DNA of 64,000 bases from Spiroplasma endosymbiont of Agriotes lineatus (lineage in GTDB: Bacteria > Bacillota_I > Bacilli_A > Mycoplasmatales > Nriv7): positions 992,001-1,056,000 of the forward strand of contig NZ_OZ026448.1 of assembly GCF_964019485.1 (NCBI RefSeq), written 5' to 3'. The notes beneath the pieces were generated by a model that was given only the letters and a program-made list of their open reading frames with translations, was not told where the DNA came from and searched no databases. The translations under genes were made by a program, and so were the position numbers. Shown piece by piece: positions 33,678 to 44,379 of this stretch (its first letter is position 1; each line of letters starts with the position of its first letter).

Positions 33678-34757
33678 ATGAAATATATTATTTCCCAAGG
33701 TGATTTAGCAGATTTAAAAGCAAAAATCCAAAGTTGATTAAGAACAATTTATAACCACAAGCATTATCATAAAACTAAAAAACGAGTTACTGGTTATTTA
33801 AATTTATGTAATCAATTTTATTTAGAACCAATAACTTTAAATAAATTAGTAAAAAAGCATTTTCACAGTACACGAAATACATTTTATCAATGAGCTAATA
33901 AAATTCTTACTGCTTATCAAAATGATGATTTTAATAGTTTAATTTTCAAATATAAAGAACCTAACAAAATTAGTTATCAATATGATTTAAATTATCGTGA
34001 AAAAATATGCGTTTTATATTTTGATTATAGAAATATTCAAGCCGGTGGAATGTCGTCTTTATTTAACAATTTAAAAATGGGTTTTCACGATATTGAAAAT
34101 TCAAAAATTCCGAAAAATATTAAAACCTTTTATCGCTGAATTAAATCTGACTTTCGTTGAAAAGAATTAAAACAACAAATTAAACAAACAAAACGCCATT
34201 TTAAGCGTTATGAAGTATCTGAGATTGGTCTTTTACAAATGGATGCTAAAATCATTACTACATCAAATTTTCCGGTTAATAAAAAATATTACATTTATGA
34301 TTTCATTGACGAAAAAACACGGCTAGTATTTGGTTATGTTTATGATAGTTTAGAAACCAATAACGCAATTAATGCCGTGCAAAGAGCAATGAAAGATTTT
34401 AGCGAGCTTGGCACAACCATTAAACGCCTTCGCACTGATAATGCTCCGGAATTTATTACTAATAATTGAAGTAATAAAAAATCGTACAAAGTAAAAGAAA
34501 GGCCTTTTACGGCCTTTCTTTCAAGAAACGGTGTTACCCACGAAACCACTCCAATTCGTTCGCCACAGAGTAACGGTAAAATCGAGCGGTTTCATCAACA
34601 TTATACCAAATTATTTTATGCTAAGGATAAAAAATTAAATCAAAATGAACTTCAACACTTCTTAAATCAATATTATTACTATTACAATTTTAAAAGATGT
34701 CATTCAGCATTACAAAATAAATCGCCATTTCAAACATTACAAGAATTAATAAATTAA
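33678..34757 (+). CDS. DDE (rve-type) transposase of plectrovirus D
   Basis: 359 aa. N-terminal DNA-binding region (about 1-170), then the catalytic core: LLQMDAK (D189), TDNAPEF (D254), NGKIERF (E303). SpV1-group phages are known to carry transposase genes and to insert in spiroplasma chromosomes. The second and third catalytic residues are about 48 apart rather than the usual 35. The extra stretch is encoded by a perfect hairpin (34494-34521). AAGGAG upstream. Active or not cannot be told. Confidence 0.8.
34494..34521. repeat. GC-rich hairpin inside the transposase frame
   Basis: AAAGAAAGGCC and GGCCTTTCTTT, 11-bp perfect stem, loop TTTTAC, in frame (KERPFTAFLS). It has the form of a rho-independent terminator but lies within an open reading frame. 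Confidence 0.75.
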
Positions 34758-35284
34758 TTTTTCTTTTTTTAAGGGACGCATAAAGTTTTGTTAGGTAGGC
34801 AAAGATTTGAATAAGTATTAAGACAGTCAGCAATGATTGTCTTTTTATTTTATGAGGTGTTAAAATTTTGTTCTTTGAAAATTAAATACAAGTGAATTAA
34901 TAATGTTGGTATGTATTAAAGCGCGATAAATTGTGGGTGGTCGCCATACATAACCAAAAGAAGTTTATCAGTTGATAGATAACATCCTATTAGCTATAGC
35001 AATTTGTTTCGTTTTGTAATAAAAAAATGAATGGGTGGATTTCCTAAAAATATACACGCTATTAAATTAGTTCCAAGGGTAGAGTGCGGACATTAAAGTG
35101 TAGAAATTTCTATATAGGGAGATACTAAGTTTAAAATTATTAAAATCTTTATCTAATTAAAAAAACAAAATTTACTAACAAAGCTTGTTAAACACTTAAA
35201 TCTGCGATATATAAGTGTTTAAAAAACTAAGTTAACTAACTTAGTTAATATAACTTAGTTTATTCATAAGAAAGGTAATTTATT

Positions 35285-35611
35285 ATGAAAAACATTGAAA
35301 ACATTTTCTTAAATACTAAGAAATATCTTTTAAAAGAAACACAAAACGCAATGCTTATTAAAGCCCCAAAAATTCCGTGATTTAATGAACAAATCGGTAT
35401 TTGGTTTCCAAAGCGATTTGTTTATAAAGGAAAATATGAAAATTCGATTTGCATTGGAATAATAAAAGGTAGTAAATATCAAATAATTTCAATTAATCAA
35501 AAAGAAAATGAAACCAAATTAATTAAGGGACAAGAATTATTAAGCTTCTTCATTGCCGAAAAAGAAAACAACAAAAAAGATATAAATTATAACTATTTTA
35601 AAGGAGTTTAA
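35285..35611 (+). CDS. plectrovirus family a protein
   Basis: 108 aa, intact, MKNIENIFLNTKKYLL...NYNYFKGV. AAGAAAGG upstream. See 1687. Confidence 0.75.
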
Positions 35612-35613
35612 AA

Positions 35614-35835
35614 ATGAATATTGCGATTGGATTAATATTTATTATTATCAGCATCATGCTATTGGCATATTTTGCTTATAAAATTTATGTCAAAATAAAA
35701 ATGCGAATTAAATATAAAAATGCCATTAAAAATAATACTGGTAATTTTACAAAAGATGAAAAAGTGTTTATTGCCCGCTTTGAAGAATGAGTTAAAGCTC
35801 CTAATTCAAAAGAAAATAATGAGAATAAAAAATAA
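35614..35835 (+). CDS. plectrovirus small membrane protein (family b)
   Basis: 73 aa, intact; helix then basic region; coupled to the next start. Confidence 0.68.
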
Positions 35836-35996
35836 TGTTTTGAAAAATTATCACGGAATTCTTAGAACTGTTTATTCCGATAGAAAAAATGCCTGCACAA
35901 GTCTTGTTTATTGCCGGATTAATTTATTATCATTGCTTTTCTTTTCGCCTTAATTTCAATTATGTATTTACCAATAAAAATGATTTTTGGTAGATA
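35835..35996 (+). pseudogene. plectrovirus family c protein, frameshifted
   Basis: MFWKIITEFLELF..., an extra T at about 35922 changes the frame within the membrane helix. Confidence 0.7.
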
Positions 35997-36000
35997 AAAA

Positions 36001-36231
36001 ATGACAGTAAATTTAAAAGAATTTAATTGAGAACAAATTAAACAAACTTTCTGAGATTTATTTATTCAAATTACAACTATTCCGGCTCATATTAGTGGTG
36101 GTAAAGAAATTGATTTAACCCAAGAAACACTTTGACTTTTAATAGCAAACATTGCTTTTTGATTCTTAACAGCGATTATGGTGTGATTTATTCTAATGCT
36201 ACTTTGAAAAACCATATCAGTATTTAGATAG
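36001..36231 (+). CDS. plectrovirus 76-aa membrane protein (family d)
   Basis: Intact reference for this family: KEFNWEQIKQTFWDLFIQ, ETLWLLIANIAFWFLTAIMV, ILMLLWKTISVF. Eight TGA Trp codons. Two C-terminal membrane segments likely. Confidence 0.72.
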
Positions 36232-36242
36232 GAAAAAAATTA

Positions 36243-36381
36243 ATGTCAAGAAGTTAAGTTACATTGTGATGCATTCCCGAAGAAATTCAAAATTAATTAG
36301 AAAAAAATATAACCGTGTTAAGGTTAATCGTATTTTAACAAATTTAAGAAAAACTTTGAATATAAATGATGAATGTTTTAA
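36243..36381 (+). pseudogene. plectrovirus basic protein (family e), frameshifted
   Basis: A 5-nt duplication (AAGTT) puts TAA after MSRS; one more deletion lies near 36330. Confidence 0.7.
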
Positions 36382-36402
36382 AAAGAAAGGGAGTGTGGTT
36401 AT

Positions 36403-36648
36403 ATGTTCGGAACTTTCTTAGCCGATGCACCAGCAACAGTAGAAAAAATAACAGCTAGTGACGTGATGACTAAATTATGAAATGCAATTATAACGGCTTT
36501 TACTAAAATGTGAGAAATTATTGCTGTTAATATGCCACAAGTCGGTAACTTCTTTGCTGACTACTGAATCTTCATTTTTCCATTTATTTTGGCAATATTC
36601 TTTATTTGTTTTAAAATGTTTGAAAAATTACTTGGAGCAGTCCGCTAA
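36403..36648 (+). CDS. plectrovirus major coat protein
   Basis: 81 aa, the only intact copy. A short acidic/Ala N-terminus without a cleavable signal (MFGTFLADAPATVEK) is followed by an amphipathic stretch (LWNAIITAFTKMWEII), a membrane helix (WIFIFPFILAIFFICF) and a basic end (FEKLLGAVR). The size and helix-plus-basic-tail layout match filamentous phage coat proteins. Its position just before the Zot-like ATPase supports this. GGGAG site 10 nt upstream. Confidence 0.75.
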
Positions 36649-36672
36649 CAAAAAAATAAAGTGAGGCACAAG

Positions 36673-37658
36673 ATGAAATTTTGCAAATGAATAATAGAAA
36701 AAAATAACCATTTTATTGAATTGAATCGCACCTCATTTTTAATTTTATGACATTGCGGAGCAATTTGATATATTTACAACGGTTATTTTAAAAATATTGT
36801 AAGTTATTTATTTTTAGCAGGTTGTATTTTAATTTTCTTTTTTAAAATCGGTAATTTAACACAAATTAACAAAGTTATTAATTTCTTAAAAAATTCACCA
36901 TTAAAATATTGTGATTGGTTCGTTAAGAACTGGAAAAACCGCTTTTCTAGTATACGCATCAAAAATTACTAAAAAAGAAAAAATATCATATCGCCTCAAC
37001 ATTTCCATTACTAGAAACCCAAAAATTAAGTTTAGGACATATGGGATTATTAGATTTTGATTATCCGGTATTGCCAGACAAAACCTTACTTTTGTGAGAT
37101 GAAACCAATTTATTTTTAGAAGGAACTGATTGAGAAAAAAATAATACCAAAAACAAAGAAACGGGTATCCAAGAATATTTTGCCTTAGCACGCCATTTTG
37201 GCCATATTGTGCTGGCCGACGGTCAAAGAGATAAACATATTTGAGTTGAAGTTCGTGATATTGCCAATAATGTGATTGTGGGAATTCGTAAAAAACCCGT
37301 TAATATTTTTCGTCCCTACTTAAAAGTCATTTATGGTACGTTTACGAGCATTGAAGAATATGAACGCTGACGAAACACCTTAATTGATGCTAAAAATAGT
37401 AAAAAGGGTCGTCGCATTAAATATCGCGATATTCCTGAACTTGATATTTATTTTTTTAAACTAAAAATTCCTTTACCAATATTAAACACTTACAATTCTT
37501 TTTACCTAGCGTTTTTAAGAGATTACTTAAATGCAAAAGTGAATCCTGACTATGAAAACAAATACTATAATGACACAGCAATTGATTTAGAAGATTTGGA
37601 ATATTTAAAAATGGATAAATTTAGCAAATTTTTAAGAAAAATGAAAGAAAAGGAATAA
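36673..37658 (+). pseudogene. Zot/pI-like ATPase, frameshifted
   Basis: Same layout as 31112 but an extra A at about 36904 just before the P-loop and the A5 run after it (CATCAAAAATT) each shift the frame. From KLSLGHM onward the frame is open to the stop. Confidence 0.85.
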
Positions 37659-37664
37659 TAAAAA

Positions 37665-37949
37665 ATGGAAAATCTCGCAAAAATGGCCGACTTTCTGGAT
37701 CAAATGCCTTATAAAGTTTTTGACTTAATTTGGAGTTTAGAAGTGTCGGGAACGAATATTCAACTAATATTTCCTTTATTCTTAACGCTGGCTGTAGAAT
37801 TTCTTATGGCAATTATTCTTGGATTTGGTAGTCTACAAGTTAATTTAGAAAAACAACGCCAATATGCTGTTAAAAATAAGGGGCGTTTAAGTGCGTGAGG
37901 AAAAGTTAAAAAGCAAGTAAAACCAATAAAAACCAAACAAGGTAACTAA
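37665..37949 (+). CDS. plectrovirus family h membrane protein
   Basis: 94 aa, intact, as at 4075 with a few substitutions (LDQMPY). Confidence 0.72.
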
Positions 37950-37951
37950 CA

Positions 37952-38206
37952 ATGTTTAAACTAATTATTATTTTTATCTTAATAACTGTTCTTGGATTAT
38001 TAGCAGGTAGTCATTTTGAAACTTTAACGAACTATATTAGCGAAGGGCTTGCCAATTTCCAAAAGTTTATTACTAGCAATTTAACAATTTTAGAACTATT
38101 TAAACCAATGGCCCGGACATTTTCGCAACACCCAATTTTTACCATTCTTGGTGTTACTTGTGTACTTATACTTATTGCCTTATTTATTGTAATTAAAGGT
38201 AGGTAA
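37952..38206 (+). CDS. plectrovirus family i membrane protein
   Basis: 84 aa, intact, two residues longer than 4362 by an in-frame 6-nt repeat in the last helix. Confidence 0.74.
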   Translation: MFKLIIIFILITVLGLLAGSHFETLTNYISEGLANFQKFITSNLTILELFKPMARTFSQHPIFTILGVTCVLILIALFIVIKGR

Positions 38207-38210
38207 AAAA

Positions 38211-38297
38211 ATGGAAAAATGAACTAAAAAACAAGAATTAGAAATAGAGAATGACAAATTAAAAATTGTTAATGTCATATGTCATATTAGAAAATAG
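38211..38297 (+). pseudogene. plectrovirus coiled-coil peptide, frameshifted
   Basis: MEKWTKKQELEIENDKLKI, then a 7-nt repeat (ATGTCAT) breaks the frame. At 61925 the coil continues ANVILENSVNALKYII. Leucine/isoleucine heptads suggest a small coiled coil. Confidence 0.6.
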
Positions 38298-38445
38298 TGT
38301 TAATACTCTTAAATACATAATAATGGAAAAAAATAAAGAAATTTTAGAACTAGAAAAGTGAAATACTATTCATATTAATCAAAAATCAGACTTAATAATT
38401 GAAAACCAAAAATTAAAAATTTTTAAACACGAAAGGAGAATAAAA

Positions 38446-38838
38446 ATGAAAAAACTTTTAGCAAAATTATTTAAAAAAGATAATTCAAAAGAAAAAATGC
38501 CATTAAAATTAAAAATTAAAAATTCTTTTAAAAAGCAGTGGTTAAAAGTATTGTTAAGTATCATTTTCATCTTTATAAGCTTATTAATTTGTGCATTAAC
38601 AGTAATTGATACTAAATGAATAACCGGAACAAGTAATGAATTTAATAATTTTGTGAATAAAGAAATGGTTGATTTCTTTGGCAAATTTAATAGTGGTATT
38701 ATGCTGACAGGAATATTTGTTTTTTGATGAGGCGGAGCAATATATTTTGCACTTAAATTTGAAAAATTAATCCGCTTTATTATTCAAAAAATTAAAGCAA
38801 AAAGAGTTTTGAAAAATGAAATCAAACAAACTCATTAA
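38446..38838 (+). CDS. plectrovirus 130-aa membrane protein (family k)
   Basis: A basic N-terminus (MKKLLAKLFKKDNSKEK) is followed by helix 1 (VLLSIIFIFISLLICAL), a soluble loop, helix 2 (LTGIFVFWWGGAIYFAL) and a basic tail. GGAG upstream. Overlaps the next gene by 23 bp. Confidence 0.72.
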
Positions 38839-39067
38839 TTCTTTAAAAAAATATTGATGGAAAATTTTGCCTTACATTTTTATGATTATTATCTTTTTCA
38901 TTCAATTTTTAAAATTGGAAATTAATGATTTGAAATTATTATATGAAAAATTTGAAGCATTAATTTCACTTATGATACTGATACTAGGGTATTTAGATAT
39001 ATGTATTACAATAGCGGTAATTATAAATTGTAGCATTAAGTGATTTATTAAAAAAATCAAAACCTAA
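38816..39067 (+). CDS. plectrovirus 83-aa membrane protein (family l)
   Basis: MKSNKLINSLKKYWWK, helix 1 (ILPYIFMIIIFFIQFL), an acidic loop, helix 2 (ALISLMILILGYLDICITIAVII), basic end. A damaged copy on the minus strand lies at 48637-48858. Confidence 0.7.
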
Positions 39068-39109
39068 AGAACAATGAAAAATAAAATATTTTAAAAAGGA
39101 GTGATAAAA

Positions 39110-41272
39110 ATGTTTATGAAAATATTTACCGCGATAATTATTAGTTTCAATAACATTTTTACCATTCCCCAAAACATTAATAACGACGAAATAATAACAC
39201 AATCACTAATTAGAAATAAAAGAGAAAGTAATAAAATTTATAATTTTGAAATCAAAAACTTAGAAAAAGTAGAGTTTTAAATTTCAAATACAAAAATTGT
39301 ACGAGTTCAAATATATAAAAAAGATAATAGCAGTTTAAATGAAAAATTACCAGAATTAAAAAATTTAAACAACTTTACCTTCCTATTTACACAAAAATTT
39401 CAAAATAATCAGAGCAAACAAGAAGAAATTAGACAATTAATAACTACACACGGAACAAAAATAGAAAATGAAGATGATAAATGAGTAGAGTAATTAACAA
39501 AAAAATAACAATTAAAGCACAAGGCACAGAGTTAAATGTTTGAACCAATAATAATCTTACAAAAGATTACTTTTTAGAAAATATCAATGAATTTAAAATT
39601 GAAATTGAAAAAAACAGTACTGATATTGAATTACCAACAACCACTAAATATGATGGTAACCATAACTATAGTGATGTTATTGATAATCTTGATTATTTAA
39701 TGATTTATCGTGGTGATTTTGATAAATTTAATTACTCTTATCTCTATTGAACACCAGTATTTAATTTTATTGATACCTTAGAAAAAGGTTACTACAAAGA
39801 ATTTACCATTAAAAATCATGGTTTTAAAGATGAAAGCTATTTTTATCACAAAACTTCAACTATTTTATCAAACTCAGAAATAATTGACCCAACAAATGCA
39901 ACCAAAATTGAAGTTATAAAAAAAATTAAAAAAAGACTTAATGAAACAATTAATAATCTTACTGGTGTAAATAATGCAATTGAAGGTATCGACTATAATA
40001 CAGAAATTAAAGATAACGACAACAATTACTTAAATGATAGTGCTACTTTTGATTTAACAACAGATAATGTTGCTGACAGAACATTTACCGTTAAATTCAC
40101 TGCAACTGAAACAAGTACACAATTGCAAGGAACAAATACGATTAAAATGGTCATTTCGAAACAAGAAGATACCAACGATAATGTTCTTAAAATTAAGGCA
40201 TTTAACAAAACCCTAATTGCTGGAAATAATTATTTACAATTATTACATGGCTAGAGTGAAATCTGAAAATATGACACCAAAAAGGCTAATGATTATCACC
40301 TAATTAAGTACCTTTTCGGGACACTAAATTATCTAAATGTTAAATTTAGTTTTTCTCCGCTATGACCCTGAATTAAGGAGCGATATTTACCTTTATTTTA
40401 AAAACAACACTCCTAGTATTAACAATAATGATTACAAAAAAGTTTTTGACGAAATCTATGAAATTCTTGGCAATTTCTTTGCTAGTTTATTTTATGCAAC
40501 TTTTGATATGGACGAAAAAACTCATACCAAAATTGATTTTAAGGGTGTAGATAATTACAACAAAGATTACTTTATTCAAATTGGTTTCTTTTATCGCTCA
40601 TTAATCACCTTTTATCCCAAAAAATACTTAGTAAATATTATAGGGGAATCAGAATTATTACTAAGAAGTTATTTTTTTACTTTTGATAAAAAAACGCACC
40701 AGGAAAATTTTAATGCTATTAAAAATAATAACAGTATCTATCAAATTGAATTTAATGTGCTTAAATCTTATAACAAACTCATTACCTTACCAACTAACAA
40801 GACTGCTAATAGTGTTAATTATCTTAACACCGACATCGATATTCGCTATGGTATTAATATTTTTACCTTAACTTTTCCTTTGTACCATAAAAAAAATGTT
40901 GCTAATTACAATTTTAAAATCTATGACTTTAATGTCCTTAATTCCACAGCCTTTATTCTTGGTGGCTCAAAAAACAGTGAATGAGACGACTTAATTCCAC
41001 CAGCAAATTGCAAATATTCCGGACGGTGAATACCCACATTTAACGATGTTGGTTGTGCCATTCAGAATGCTGGTATTAAAATGATTAACTGAATATTGAC
41101 GGCATCACAAATCATTACCATTTTACGACCATTAGCAATTATTGCAAAAGCAACAGTTAACTTTTCAACTGCCATTTTTCCGGTTTTTAAAACGGTACCT
41201 GCCTTTTACTATACCTTTTGGTTTTTAATTGGTTTTGCCATTTTTCTAATGATATTAAGGATTTTCGTGTAG
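39110..41272 (+). pseudogene. plectrovirus adsorption-type protein (ORF1), broken
   Basis: Large last structural gene, about 720 codons. A signal peptide (MFMKIFTAIIISF) precedes an N-terminal domain (KIYNFEIKNLEKVEF...EEIRQLITTHG) that is nearly identical to the lipoprotein at 46080. Long polar beta-rich regions follow, and at the end a C-terminal anchor helix (YYTFWFLIGFAIFLMILRIF). TGA-to-TAA at about 39278, a 5-nt insertion near 39490 and a stop near 40252 break it. The last 311 codons (40337-41272) are open. The layout matches minor coat/adsorption proteins of filamentous phages (inference). Confidence 0.7.
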
Positions 41273-41316
41273 TATAATATATATTGAAAAAATAAAGTAA
41301 TAAAGGAATTAAAATA

Positions 41317-41835
41317 ATGAAAATTTTAAATACAATAGCTCTTTCGACATTAACAATATTACCAATAGTCAGCTGTTCTAAAAAAACAAATGAATCAGTA
41401 GAACAAAAAAATAAATATAACGAAAACAAAGTTTATGATTTTGAAATTAAAGACTTAGAAAAAGTAAGATTTTACTTTTCAATAACTTCAAATAATATTG
41501 TACAAGTTAACATTCTTAAGGGAAATAATGTAAATATAAATGCAGAATTACCATCAGAATTAAAAAATGTAAGAAATTTTACTTTCGAATTTACAAAAAA
41601 ACTTGAAAATAATCAAAGTACACAAAAAGAAATTAAACAACTAATAAATACACACGGACAAGAAAAAACCAACTTTCCTAATAATCATTTATTTAAACTT
41701 TGAATAATTAATAAAAAAATAAGAATTAAAGCACAAGGTACAAACTTAAATGATTTCAAAGATGAAAAAAACAATTCAATAAATTATGTATTAGAACATA
41801 CAAACAATTTTGAAATTGAAATTGAAAATCCTTAA
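41317..41835 (+). CDS. phage-linked lipoprotein with ORF1-type N-domain
   Basis: 172 aa, intact. Lipoprotein signal with lipobox (ILPIVSC at the acylated Cys), a Lys/Asn linker, then VYDFEIKDLEKVRFYFSI...NFTFEFTKKLENNQSTQKE and a C-terminal part (INKKIRIKAQGTNLN). This matches the N-terminal domain of the phage ORF1 at 39110 over about 140 residues. It starts 44 bp after ORF1. The same pair of ORF1 end plus lipoprotein recurs at 45986-46547, so the gene appears to travel with the phage. Located on the outer face of the membrane. Possible role in blocking superinfection (inference). Confidence 0.7.
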
Positions 41836-42052
41836 TAACTAAATTCAAACACTGTTAAAATTACTACTCCCAAGAAAGGCAATTTTCTATGATGATAAGA
41901 CCCTTAAACAACTAAACAACTTTTCATTTTAATTTTTCCTTTCTATTTTGTCAGAATAAAAACCAGTAATTAAAATTACTGGTTGGAATATTTTTCTTAT
42001 TTTTACAAGTTGTTAACAGACCAATTATTTGTAATAAATTTAATATTTTTTA
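41836..42052. other. intergenic, ISLre2 5' leader fragment
   Basis: No gene. 41850-41890 (GTTAAAATTACT...AAGAAAGGCAATTTT) matches the leader of the ISLre2 transposase at 44385-44412 and is probably a leftover of another copy. Confidence 0.5.
41961..41984 (-). terminator. terminator of the beta-propeller gene
   Basis: AACCAGTAAT, 4-nt loop, ATTACTGGTT, followed on the minus strand by TTTTTATT. Lies 69 bp past the stop at 42053. A related hairpin is at about 46651-46676. Confidence 0.7.
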
Positions 42053-44173
42053 TTAAATTGGACGAAAATTAAAAATTGGTTTGGGGTCGCTTTCACTTGT
42101 TCTTGATATTATTGCTTTTCCATTAAAAGAAATGCTATTATCTTTGTTAATAGTAATTTCGTTGGGCAATAAACGATATTTTTGTAATATTTGCATTGTC
42201 TCTTTAATTGGTAATGTAATTGTTTGTTCTTCGTTATTATCATCAATTATTTTAGCAGTAATCGTTCCATTAATTTTTTGTTTTAAATTTAAATTAGTTT
42301 TAATAACAAGTAGTCTGACTACATATTCGGCTGTAAGGCGTTGTTTTCTTCCCACAGATAATTCTTGTTCTGGTGAATGCAACAAATCGCGATTTAAAAT
42401 TAATTCTTGTTCTTGTTTATTTATGTTAGACAAATCAAAATCCTGTGATAATGTATTTTTAATTTCAGAAGCTTTTTTATTTCAACTTGTAAAATCAGTT
42501 AATATCATTTCGTCATCAATATTTAAATTTCATCCATTAACTATATTTTTTGAGTTATTTATGTTTAATCCTGTTGTAATTTGAAATAAATATTTTGCCT
42601 TAGTTTCATAACTACATGATGGTATTTTAATTTTTTGTATATTTGAAGAGATATTAGGAAAATTAATTGGTTTAAAACAAACACTTTTTTCATCAAACGA
42701 TTTTAACGAATCTGAAGTGCTGGTTATTTCAATCTCAGAAAACATTAAGTTATCAATATTAATATCTTTTATTTCCTTAAATTTTAAATTAGGGTTTTCA
42801 TCACGAAATTTAAAAAATAATGCTTTTTTAATTAATTCATTTAAATTAATAATTTTATTTTGTTGATTATCAATTGAATAATGTATTTTTATATTATTAT
42901 CATTATTTAAATTATCTTTTATTTTTAATATAACTGAATTATTTGTTTTATTAATAATTTCTAGTTGTGCTATATCTAAATCAGGATTCAAATAATTTAA
43001 TTCATTTAAAATTGCATTATCAGAATTATTATTAATTTGTCTTAAATTATAGTAATTACTATATTCATAAACATTACCATCTCCTGAACCAATATATAAT
43101 TTATTGTTGAAAACCACACCAGAAGAATCAACTCAGTTATTTGTTCTAATAACAATTTTTTGTTGGCCTGTTGCTGAATATTCATAAACATTGTGATCTC
43201 CTGAACCAAAATATAATTTATTGTTGAAAACCACACCAGAAGATTTAATTTCTCCATTTGTTGTAATGACAACTTTTTGTTGGCCTGTTGCTGGATTATA
43301 TTCATATACTTTGTGATCTATTGAACCAAAATATAATTTATTGTTGAAAATCACACCAGAAGATCAAATTCCTTCTTCTGTTTTTATGACAGTTTTTTGT
43401 TGGCCTGTTGTCGGATCATATTCATAAACATTATGATCAAATGAACCAAAATACAATTTATTATTTAAAATAATTCCACTAGCAAAAATCGCGCCCTTTG
43501 TTGTAATGATAACCATTTGTTGGCCTGTTGCTGGATCATATTCATACACATTATTATCATGTGAACCAAAATATATTTTGTTGTTGAAAACCAAGCCAGA
43601 AGAATGAACTCAGTTATTTTTATTTGCTTTAATAACAATTTTTTGTTGTCCTGTAGCAGGATCATACTCATAAACGTTGCTATCTCCTGAACCAAAATAT
43701 AATTTATTATCAAAAATAAGACCAGAAGAGGGGACAGTACCATTTGTTATAATAACAATTTTTTGTTGGCCTGTTGCTGGATCATATTCATACACATTAT
43801 TATCATGTGAACCAAAATATAATTTATTGTTGAAAACCACACCAGAAGATTGAACTACAGAATTTGCTTTAATAACAATTTTTTGTTGGTCTGTTGTCGG
43901 ATCATACTCATAAACATTTTTATCTCATGAACCAAAATATAATTTATTGTTGAAAACCACACCCGAAGAAAAAACATGCCCTCCTGTTTTAATAACAATT
44001 TTTGTTCTATTTATTTTATTATTTTCATTATTGCTTCGTTTTTGTCTTTTATAATTTATGTTTTCTGATTTAATTTGTTGTTTTTGCGTTGGATAAGAAC
44101 TATTAGCAACAATTCCGGCCATTCCACCACTTGCTATTGTTATTGTACTTAATAAACTAAGTAATTTTTTCAT
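42053..44173 (-). CDS. secreted eight-repeat beta-propeller protein with ETX/MTX2-like C-terminus
   Basis: 706 aa, intact over all its TGA codons. The signal peptide is MKKLLSLLSTITIASGGMAG; a Lys/Arg/Asn linker follows. Eight repeats of about 40 residues span about 50-380, each with the pattern SSGVVFNNKLYFGS.D.NVYEYDPATGQQ, a PQQ/quinoprotein-like propeller blade. After a spacer of about 180 residues, the C-terminal region (about 600-690, PEQELSVGRKQRLTAEYVVRL and KINGTITAKI) resembles the membrane-insertion half of ETX/MTX2 beta-pore toxins; this assignment is tentative. The ATG at 44173 has AAAGGA 10 nt upstream. Alternative: an adhesin with no toxin activity. Confidence 0.72.
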
Positions 44174-44379
44174 ATTAATCAAATCCTTTTCGTGAATTTT
44201 TGTTAATTAATAAAATTTACTGATTAATCAACCCTTTTTTAAATTTGTACAATCTAATTAATACAAGTTGATTATAACTTATTAAATAAGAATTTCTATC
44301 ATTTTTTAAAAATATTAAATACTAATTCTAGAAAAAAATTATCATTAAAACAGAAAAATAAACTAACGAAATTTAACTT

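Larger units (their letters stand above)
29185..34773 (+). mobile_element. plectrovirus DNA, copy D (most complete)
   Basis: Twelve collinear genes, of which only the coat gene is broken. The sequence is clearly divergent from copies A, B, C, E. The left limit is set where homology with the inverted leader at 55755 begins (GATTGCTAATTTTTTT). The right limit is the end motif at 34774. 29185-29506 is non-coding leader with AACTAAGTTA-type inverted repeats; 29837-30001 holds no gene. Confidence 0.85.
34774..41835 (+). mobile_element. plectrovirus DNA, copy B
   Basis: Starts at the end motif GGACGCATAAAG directly after phage D. It has about 510 bp of leader without genes (34774-35284; stems AAACACTTA/TAAGTGTTT at about 35190-35220 and AACTAAGTTA/TAACTTAGTT at 35225-35246), genes a to k, the adsorption gene and a lipoprotein. 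Nine of fourteen frames are intact, including the coat gene. Confidence 0.85.

Noticed and set aside
43042-43743. Overlapping minus-strand frames within the propeller gene.
   Set aside because: They are alternative frames of its 120-bp DNA repeats, so they look repetitive but lack start signals.
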